DNA from: Deltaproteobacteria bacterium | GTDB taxonomy: Bacteria > Desulfobacterota > DSM-4660 > Desulfatiglandales > HGW-15 | DNA length: 37,486 nucleotides | Assembly (NCBI GenBank): GCA_016932235.1 | Contig: JAFGDF010000249.1 | Location: 1 to 37,486, forward strand | Direction: 5' to 3' | In this document: one piece after another, positions 32,069-37,486 of the stretch | How positions within the stretch are numbered: the first letter of the stretch is position 1 | How the letters are laid out: each line of letters starts with the position of its first letter | Notes under the pieces: model-generated | Databases searched by the model: none | Seen by the model: the letters and a program-made list of their open reading frames with translations, nothing else | Told to the model about the DNA's origin: nothing | Translations under genes and position numbers: made by a program

Positions 32069-34386
32069 TTAATTTCCTATAACCTCATACAAACTTTGCT
32101 TAAACTTATTTTCATCTTTGTTATCATAGAAGGGGACACCTACAATCCTATATTTATGTGTCTTGTACTGCGTTTTAAATTCAAGTATTTCCCCCTCAAA
32201 TCTTTTAGTTATTTCTTTTAAAAACTCCTGTTTCCATTTGTCGTATTCTTTCAAATGTTTCCCTTTGGGTTCGATAAATATCTGATAGGTAAGCATATCC
32301 CCATTTTTCTCCCTCAGAAACAGGACAAAGTCAGGCTCAAATGCCTGTCCATCTGAAAAGCTATAAATTTTAAAATGCCTCTCATTGCGCACAAGATATA
32401 TTCCGTCATATTTTATTTTTAGCGCATCGATCTGGCGATCCAGCATTCTGACAAATGCCTTTTCTTCACTTGTGCCGTAATTTGCGTTAAAAACATACCA
32501 ACCCTTATCAGCCACAAACTGTTCATCACCTTTGGCTTTTTCACTGCCTTCAATCAGTTTGAGAACCTTATCTGAAAAGACGGAAGAAACGTTATTCGGT
32601 CTAAAATCTTTAGTGCCCCTGTATTCCGAAATATTCTTGCGCAGTTCAGATTCAACCTGGTTAAGTGCCCCTGTAACAGCGTCAAGCTGAGCTTTATTTG
32701 ATAAACTATGCAACGCTGAAGAATCACCCTGAAATGTTATTTCCAATCCTCCGAGATATTCGGACGATTCGATGAATTGTCGCACTGACTTAATATGAGG
32801 GAAATAGGTATTTATTGCCTTGAAAGTAAAAAATGGATGTCTTGATATCGCATTGCGAACGATATGTTTTGAAATATCCTTAACCCTGACATCCTTCCTG
32901 CCTGATTCAGCAACCTGCCCGACACCGCCATTACCGCTTAAGATGGCGTCCATTGCCCCCCGTCCGCTTGCAAGCGTATATTCATAGTTCTTCTTTGTAA
33001 TCCCTAAATCTGAAAATGACCGGACATATTCATAATTATTCTCGATCCGCTCATTGAGATAGATGAGCCCCTGTTTATAAAAATCCGTCTCCTTGAAAGA
33101 ATCCTTCAGCTTCAGTTCCTTGTTTATCTCCCGTTCATCCAGCATGCCTTCTTCAATTAAAGCGGTGCGAAGCTCGGAAATATATCGGGAATCATTTATG
33201 CTGTGATAATGAAGCTCTTCAAGAACCCGCATCTCGTCCGTAAGATCATTGTCATATTTCCGGCGAAAACGGCCATTATTTCCATCGGTCACAAATGGGA
33301 AATAACGCGCCCCGCGCCCGATAAGCTGTGCTTCGGCTATAGTTGTTTTACCGGGTTGACCGGCTTTTGAATCTCGGGTTGCATAACAACGGACAATATC
33401 AAACAGGTTAAGAACATCCCATCCCTCATTCAGCTTCCGCACCGCAAATATCGCCCGAATGCGGTTATCTCTATCCTCAAGCGTATTAATAAGGATCTGC
33501 TGGTTTTCTTTTTCTTTTTCCTCGTTGACCGAGATACAGCGGCTTTGGTCAAGCTCTTTGCGTAGCCTTTCTGATAACTGTCTTGAATTGATATGATTAT
33601 CATCAAAAAACTTGAATGCCCTCTGAACAAGAGGAATATCAGATTTGTTTCGGATATCTTCAATGTTATCATCTGACAACTGTTCAATTATCTTGTGAAA
33701 TTGAGCCTTGTTCTCTTCTGATTGGGAAATTGTTTTTTGAGCTTTAAATAATATGACCGGTTTTAGATTAATGCGATGTTTTGCCGCAACCTCCTGCTTG
33801 TATTGGCTCAGGATAAGGGCCTGCAAAATTCTGTCCTTTTCCTCGAAATCCGCCTGGAGGATATAAACATCTTTAGAGTAACCGTCATTGCGGTACTGGC
33901 GGAGTTCATAACGGTAAAGGACTTTGTTTTTGTATTTATCCACAATGTTATTATGCGTGTAATCCAGAGTGGCGGTAAATTCTAAAAGCAGATTATCTTC
34001 ATTTTGATGGAAAATCCTCTCGACCGTCTTTTCCCAGCTTTCAAACATCTCCCTCTGGGCTTTTGTTTGATTGTTTATATGGTGGGCTTCATCAGCAAGC
34101 AGCACGATCTTCTTGTCCTTAAAATCCTCATAGGTAACAGCATTTTCCTTTTCCGTTGTCAGGTCGGAATGCAGCTTCTGAATAGTGGTAAAGCAGATAT
34201 TGATTTCATTTTCGTTCACGCCTTCAAAATTTGTCACCGGAGTAACATTCACTCGCTTTGTGCCGAGCCGGATGTTCTCACTGAAAAGAAACTTGGAAGA
34301 TAAGGGATTGTTCTTCCGCTTTTCATCAAGCCTGACTGCTTACAGGCATGCCTGTAATCCCGAACCTTTGAGTCTTTCTTTGCCAT
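32069..34386 (-). pseudogene. type III restriction enzyme Res-type subunit, 5' deleted
   Basis: The open frame from a GTG at 34252 gives 727 residues and is coding further up to 34339 (KNNPLSSKFLFSENIRLGTKR is in frame, then TAA). Seen: DEAH box (VLLADEAHHINN), motif III-like EFTATLD, ILFKAQ, motif VI region LIGRGARYFPF and a C-terminal PD-(D/E)xK nuclease (FEPDFVLFL...FIEPKGK). Missing: the N-terminal ~150-200 residues including Walker A. A gene start survives at 34386 (GGAG five bases before ATG, reading MAKKDSKVRDYRHAC) but in another frame; an 18-base palindrome lies at the joint. Without Walker A it should have no ATPase or cutting activity. No methyltransferase partner is in the window. 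Confidence 0.82.
34340..34357. repeat. 18-base perfect palindrome at the restriction-gene deletion joint
   Basis: TTACAGGCATGCCTGTAA reads the same on both strands and puts a TAA stop in both directions. It lies exactly between the surviving 5' end (34358-34386) and the remaining coding part (to 34339) of the Res-type gene. Confidence 0.7.
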
Positions 34387-34395
34387 TTTCACTCC

Positions 34396-34746
34396 TCAAC
34401 CACTTTTTCCGTAACTGGTTTTCTCTTCAGCAACCATAGCCTGTTGCGGATGACCTTTGCGTTTAATTTGCACCTGGATCGTCGCGCCAAGAACCTCCGA
34501 CACACGGCGCAACATGCTAAGAGAATGCCCCTCATAAGAGGGTGATTCCAGCCTGCTGATCTGCTGTTGAGATGTTCCTACCAGTTTTGCCAGCTCTTTT
34601 TGAGACAAACCGTATTCCTTTCTTAAAGCAGCGAGCTGCAAGGCGATATCCCATGCTTCACCTGCCTTTTTAAATCGCATTGCAAAATCCGGATCTCTCA
34701 ACTGGTCTTCAAGATACCTGTCAAAATTTGTTTTCTTTTTCATCAT
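34396..34746 (-). CDS. HigA-type XRE-family antitoxin
   Basis: About 116 residues with a central helix-turn-helix: LAALRKEYGLSQKELAKLVGTSQQQISRLESPSYEGHSLSMLRRVSEVLGATIQVQIK, the Xre/Cro-type fold of HigA antitoxins. An N-terminal segment (KKKTNFDRYLEDQLRDPDFAMRFKKAGEAWD) is typical of antitoxins paired with Gp49-like toxins. ATG 34746 is chosen because GAGAGGAATCT precedes it; a frame extension to 34764 has no ribosome-binding site. The start overlaps the stop of the frameshifted toxin (ATGA), the order of higBA modules. It stays intact while the toxin is broken. The Res-type remnant starts 10 bases after its stop, so it may once have been part of that operon. Confidence 0.85.
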   Translation of the reverse strand: MMKKKTNFDRYLEDQLRDPDFAMRFKKAGEAWDIALQLAALRKEYGLSQKELAKLVGTSQQQISRLESPSYEGHSLSMLRRVSEVLGATIQVQIKRKGHPQQAMVAEEKTSYGKSG

Positions 34747-35095
34747 AGATTCCTCTCCAACCAATCACGCTTTCTTTCCAGGGCAATCTTGCGATCCTTT
34801 AGGGACATCTTCATTGCCTTATTTCTAATTGCATGAACAGCTATAATCCTCCGGCCGCTCATAAAAAAATAAAGCACTCTTGTATTGAGTTTTCCAACAT
34901 GTCTCAACTCGAAGAGATCGTCCCCAACAGGCTTTGATAGTGGAGGTCTGTGATATTGCCGGCTTCGAAGTCTGGCAAGACCTGCAATGAGTGCACAGCA
35001 AAGTCGTCAGGATCAGATTCCTTAAGACCATTAAGAAACTCCTGCAAAGGGCACCGCCCAGAAATGGTTTCATAAAATTCTATTTCAAATTCCAT
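34743..35095 (-). pseudogene. HigB/RelE-like (Gp49 family) toxin with a frameshift
   Basis: The start reads MEFEIEFYETISGRCPLQEFLNGLKESDPDDF in one frame, clearly the N-terminus of a Gp49/HigB-like toxin. That frame ends at 34904. The C-terminal half continues in another frame: PLSKPVGDDLFELRHVGKLNTRVLYFFMSGRRIIAVHAIRNK...LERKRDWLERNL, ending at 34743 inside the antitoxin start. The shift lies at about 34940-34965 (between AGNIT and RPPLSKP). So the gene is one base-change away from intact. It could be real inactivation, a sequencing or assembly error, or less likely programmed frameshifting. A full product would be an mRNA-cleaving ribosome-dependent toxin. Confidence 0.8.
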
Positions 35096-35154
35096 ATTAA
35101 GTCAACATCAATATTGATGTATCAATATATCTCCAGATTATTTTTTACCCTTTA

Positions 35155-35367
35155 TCATGCCTGTCCGCCGGTGCACACGCCGGTGATCCTGAACCCATGA
35201 ATTTTTTGCCATTTAAATTCCTCATTAAATGAATAGCGATGCCCGAGATGTATGGCAGCGGCGCTGCCGCCTATCATTACGCTTCCAGGGAAGAGACCCT
35301 GAAAGTTTGCTGCTGCATCCAGGAGCCTTTCCCACCTCTCCCAATATATATTATCGGTCTGCGCCAT
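35155..35367 (-). pseudogene. 5' fragment of a nucleotidyltransferase-like gene
   Basis: Starts at ATG 35367 behind GGAGAAGGTTT and overlaps the upstream gene by 17 bases. Residues 1-48 read like the N-terminus of small nucleotidyltransferase-type proteins (ERLLDAAANFQGLFPGSVMIGGSAAAIHLGHRYSFN), with the GG(S/T)AAA-H-GHR motif of the fold. After RYSFNE (about 35223) the homology stops and a GC-rich palindromic tail follows to the stop at 35155. The catalytic carboxylates and most of the domain are missing, so it is probably non-functional. Confidence 0.65.
35158..35228 (-). repeat. short repeat related to the restriction-gene joint sequence
   Basis: On the minus strand this stretch (GAGGAATTTAAATGGCAAA... 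then GGTTCAGGATCACCGGCGTG) resembles the sequence at 34340-34400 (GAGGAGTGAAAATGGCAAA... then GGTTCGGGATTACAGGCATG). It contains a direct repeat CACCGGCG. Both copies sit exactly where a gene is cut off. Confidence 0.45.
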
Positions 35368-35578
35368 AAACCTTCTCCAGATACATCCTGAAAAATCTGG
35401 GCCAGCCATATACCCTTGAATGAGGTATGGCCTTTCGCACTGCATGCGCAGCAGCGGGATTTTTCCTGACTTCATTGATAAGCGCGCAGATATCTTCTTC
35501 CGAGCCACGTTCCCAGATGGAATGTATTACAGCCGAATTCCACTGGCCCTGCTTTATATTTATATGACGATGTTCCAT
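35351..35578 (-). CDS. small protein that accompanies the nucleotidyltransferase-like gene
   Basis: 75 residues, MEHRHINIKQGQWNSAVIHSIWERG...ALINEVRKNPAAAHAVRKAIPHSRVYGWPRFFRMYLEKVYG. I recognise the pattern of a short helical protein that commonly precedes such nucleotidyltransferase-like genes, but no function has been assigned that I know of. It has GGGGGA seven bases before the ATG. The same frame is open upstream into the PIN-domain remnant, so it may be made as a fusion from the ATG at 35818. Its downstream partner is truncated. Confidence 0.6.
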   Translation of the reverse strand: MEHRHINIKQGQWNSAVIHSIWERGSEEDICALINEVRKNPAAAHAVRKAIPHSRVYGWPRFFRMYLEKVYGADR

Positions 35579-35818
35579 ACGATAATCCCCCGTCATCACT
35601 TTTGCCATCTTCCTGATTGCCGGCGCCGCGGCAAAACAATCCGCAAATGCCACTGAGAAGGCGCCTTCCAGCGCGGATGCCTCGATCGTGATCGCCATAT
35701 CGGCGCTCACGATTGTAACGGGCAATTGCTCTATCATGGAGACGGCCTCGTCCGCTTTTTCCCGCCCTCGTTCCCGATATGTATTGTAATATATTTCACC
35801 CAGGTTTATCACCGACAT
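35579..35818 (-). pseudogene. PIN-domain (VapC-like) toxin remnant, both ends missing
   Basis: The 80 codons MSVINLGEIYYNTYRERGRE...VTIVSADMAITIEASALEGAFSVAFADCFAAAPAIRKMAKVMTGD match the central and C-terminal part of a PIN-domain toxin. E8 (in LGEIYY) and the Asp pair around FADCFAA and TGD fit the acidic site. The N-terminal ~40 residues with the first catalytic Asp are missing; the frame begins 19 bases after the MFS stop. The last ~15 residues are also missing, because the frame runs straight into the next small gene. It is expected to be inactive. Confidence 0.7.
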
Positions 35819-35836
35819 ATAAGTTTTATAAAAGCT

Positions 35837-37069
35837 TCATGCGCTAACTCCGGGATTCACCTTTAAAGGTTTAAGCATGAGAATCAATAGTAACCCAAGA
35901 CCAACAGCCGCGGCGAGTATCAGGAAGGTAATCCGGTAACTTCCCGTCACGTCGAACACTTGCCCGGCCAGGAGCGGTCCTATGGCCCCTCCCGCATGCC
36001 CGCTGAACCAGACTATGCCGAAAAGAACACCGTGTGATCTTGTGCCGAACAGGTCCGCTATAAGAAGAGAGTTTAATGTATATAATGCCCCGTGTGCGAA
36101 GCCATTAGCCGCGGCAAAAAAGAAAAGCATCCATGCGTTCCGGGCCACCTGGAGCCATATAAAGGCTGATAGAAGCAGGAATGCCGAAATAATTGCCGCT
36201 CGTTTGCTTCCTATCTTATCGCTCAATGTGCCCATACAAAACCTGCCGACCATGCTTATCCCGCCGATCGTAGAAAGCACTCCGGCTGCCGTGGTATTTG
36301 TCATGCCGAGGTCCAGTGCATGCGGCACGATATGTACAAGAATCGTCATGAGAGAGAATAAAATAGCAAACCATGACATGCACAGAAGCCAGAGCTGTTT
36401 AGTGCGAACAGCCGTCTTCAGCGTAACCCCTAGATCCGGTGGAACCAGTATCGATCCGTTAATCTTATCAGTCTCATTATCCGGCATGAGACCCATCCCG
36501 TGGGGGTCGCGCTTCAGCACCCCGGAAAAAATCAGCAGTATAATCAACAGAGCTACACCCATAATCATGTACGAGTGGCGCCATCCATAAACGGCGATAA
36601 GTGACGTGGCTATAAGTGGTATGAAAAGCTGTCCGAAGCCGGTTCCTACTTTAACGATTCCGGACATCATGCCGCGACGCCTGGTGAACCATCGCGCTAT
36701 TGTTGAGAGGGTTACAATTTCAACGGGGCTGAATCCTGCTCCGATTACAACGCCATAAAGCAAAAAAAGCTGACACGGTTTCTGTATGAAGGACATTAAA
36801 AAATAGCCCATCCCCAGAAAAATACCTGCCGATAAAGTGAGAGATCTAGGCCCGATCATATCGTTTAGACGTCCGGCAAGGATAGTCATAGCCCCCAACA
36901 TAAGAATAGCGACGGACGAGGCTCCTGATATCATGGCCCTTGACCATCCGAACTCATCCTGGAACTCCTTGAAGAAAACACCATATGTAACAAAGGCACC
37001 AATACAGATTGCCTGTATTAAAAAACTCACCGCTACAATATTATAGCCATAGAAATATCTGGTTCGCAT
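35837..37069 (-). CDS. OFA-type MFS transporter
   Basis: 410 residues, 12 spans. The N-terminus YFYGYNIVAVSFLIQAICIGAFVTYGVFFKEFQDEFGWSRAMISGA and motif A GRLNDMIGPRSLT are those of the oxalate/formate antiporter-like (OFA) group, which carries small carboxylates and related anions. LARWF-type element TIARWFTRRRGMMSGIVKVGTGFGQ and GTLSDKIGSKRAAI in the second half also fit. The substrate is not determinable. It is a distant relative of the MFS gene at 23168. The ATG lies just behind AGAGGAGATTA. The next gene on the same strand is the PIN remnant. Confidence 0.88.
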   Translation of the reverse strand: MRTRYFYGYNIVAVSFLIQAICIGAFVTYGVFFKEFQDEFGWSRAMISGASSVAILMLGAMTILAGRLNDMIGPRSLTLSAGIFLGMGYFLMSFIQKPCQLFLLYGVVIGAGFSPVEIVTLSTIARWFTRRRGMMSGIVKVGTGFGQLFIPLIATSLIAVYGWRHSYMIMGVALLIILLIFSGVLKRDPHGMGLMPDNETDKINGSILVPPDLGVTLKTAVRTKQLWLLCMSWFAILFSLMTILVHIVPHALDLGMTNTTAAGVLSTIGGISMVGRFCMGTLSDKIGSKRAAIISAFLLLSAFIWLQVARNAWMLFFFAAANGFAHGALYTLNSLLIADLFGTRSHGVLFGIVWFSGHAGGAIGPLLAGQVFDVTGSYRITFLILAAAVGLGLLLILMLKPLKVNPGVSA

Positions 37070-37486
37070 TAATCTCCTCTAATCATTAGAAAATCGGAAA
37101 TCCACATTATTACAAAATCAGCATTTTAACAATGACAAAAGCCATTCCCACATTCACCATTAACTTGAATAAAATTAGTACTGTTGCTGGATTTTGTCCT
37201 AAGCCCGGCCACCAGCGAGGTGTCAGATACAAGCGACGCCGCCGGGCGAAAAAAAAGCCCGGATTGAACGATAAGGAAACTTCATCATTCACGAAGGGCC
37301 TACAGACCTTTATTTAATGTGGATTCCCCGTTCGAGCCGGGGAATGACAGGTGAAAAGAAAGATTTTGTCATTCTGCGGCATGCCCGCCCTGGCGCGAAC
37401 TAAAGAGGTACATAGCAATTGTACGGTTATGTATTGAGCAAGGGCTTTAATCAAACCGTTTGTTACGGTCCGGGCCAGGGACCGCA
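37070..37486. other. 417-base intergenic end of the window with hairpins
   Basis: No supported gene; two 60-codon frames on opposite strands have no homology. It contains CCGGGC-GAAAAAAAA-GCCCGG (37242-37262) and ATTCCCCG-N7-CGGGGAAT (37323-37345), followed by GAATGACAG. A further GTCATTCTGCGGC at about 37368 resembles the ends of the 100-base repeats at 17323 and 22472. It looks like a nest of intergenic repeats. Confidence 0.5.
37323..37345. repeat. REP-like hairpin ATTCCCCG-N7-CGGGGAAT
   Basis: Eight-base perfect arms with a 7-base loop, and a GAATGACA tail typical of short intergenic palindromic repeats. It lies upstream of the minus-strand OFA gene. Confidence 0.5.

Noticed and set aside
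34358..34400. Resemblance of GGGATTACAGGCATG to a primate Alu segment
   Set aside because: Too short to mean anything; flanks are bacterial gene sequence and a related copy lies nearby.
34300..35830. Integron cassette array (attC sites) as explanation for the toxin/defence fragments
   Set aside because: No RYYYAAC/GTTRRRY core pairs and no integrase; the fragments are better explained by deletions and small repeats.
37110..37317. Two 60-codon frames on opposite strands at the window end
   Set aside because: No homology; their arginine/lysine-rich stretch is the translation of a GC-rich hairpin.
1..37486. CRISPR arrays, tRNA or rRNA genes, intact transposases
   Set aside because: No regularly spaced repeats, no cloverleaf or rRNA sequence and no transposase frame were seen by eye; a dedicated scan was not possible.

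Overview
The window looks like chromosomal sequence from a Gram-negative bacterium. It has an outer-membrane lipid-transport set (PqiA, PqiB and PqiC-like proteins, a LolA-like protein and an RND permease), a sigma-54 activator, and an unusually high density of single-domain response regulators. The combination of a TauE/SafE permease, PEP-synthase-like and cytidylate-kinase-like signalling genes suggests a sulfate-reducing or related lineage (Desulfobacterota, formerly Deltaproteobacteria). That placement is inference from gene content; no rRNA, tRNA or marker gene is present to prove it.

Layout. 1-711: the first 28 codons of a DEAD-box RNA helicase, cut off right after its Q-motif by a reverse-strand RelE/YefM-type toxin-antitoxin pair. 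758-2950: a DHA2-type drug exporter and a TetR regulator. 2970-6268 (minus): a two-component set of CheY-like receiver, membrane histidine kinase and NtrC-type sigma-54 activator. 6522-10618 (minus): two cytidylate-kinase-like proteins, an SLC13-type permease with two RCK_C domains, and a UspA-like protein. 11025-11402 (minus): a single-domain receiver. 12085-23149 (plus): a long co-directional block of receiver, TauE/SafE permease, small membrane partner, a PEP-synthase-like protein with an unrecognised C-terminus, a cytidylate-kinase-like protein, a degenerate cytidylate-kinase-like/receiver fusion, a dCache-like histidine kinase, a receiver, a HisKA protein without a recognisable ATPase domain, and a receiver. 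23168-31805 (minus): a tightly packed pqiA-pqiB-pqiC-lolA-like-RND-MFS operon. 32069-35818 (minus): a decayed defence/toxin region with a 5'-deleted type III restriction subunit, a frameshifted HigB-like toxin with an intact HigA-like antitoxin, a truncated PIN domain, and a truncated nucleotidyltransferase with its small partner. 35837-37069 (minus): an OFA-type MFS transporter. The last 400 bases hold only palindromic repeats.

The most interesting part is 6.5-23.1 kb. Four cytidylate-kinase-like paralogues sit in two arms around transporters and two-component genes. One has lost its P-loop and is physically joined to a receiver domain, which ties this kinase family to phospho-signalling. 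All four lack the arginine expected in the family's GR motif. A PEP-synthase-like protein keeps the ATP-grasp and phosphohistidine swivel domains, but the PEP/pyruvate barrel is replaced by about 290 unrecognised residues. A sigma-70 promoter overlapped by a 20-bp TetR-type palindrome stands in front of the plus-strand block. I propose an undescribed phospho-signalling module that controls or powers anion (possibly sulfur oxyanion) transport. The function is inference; the gene content and fusion are read from the sequence.
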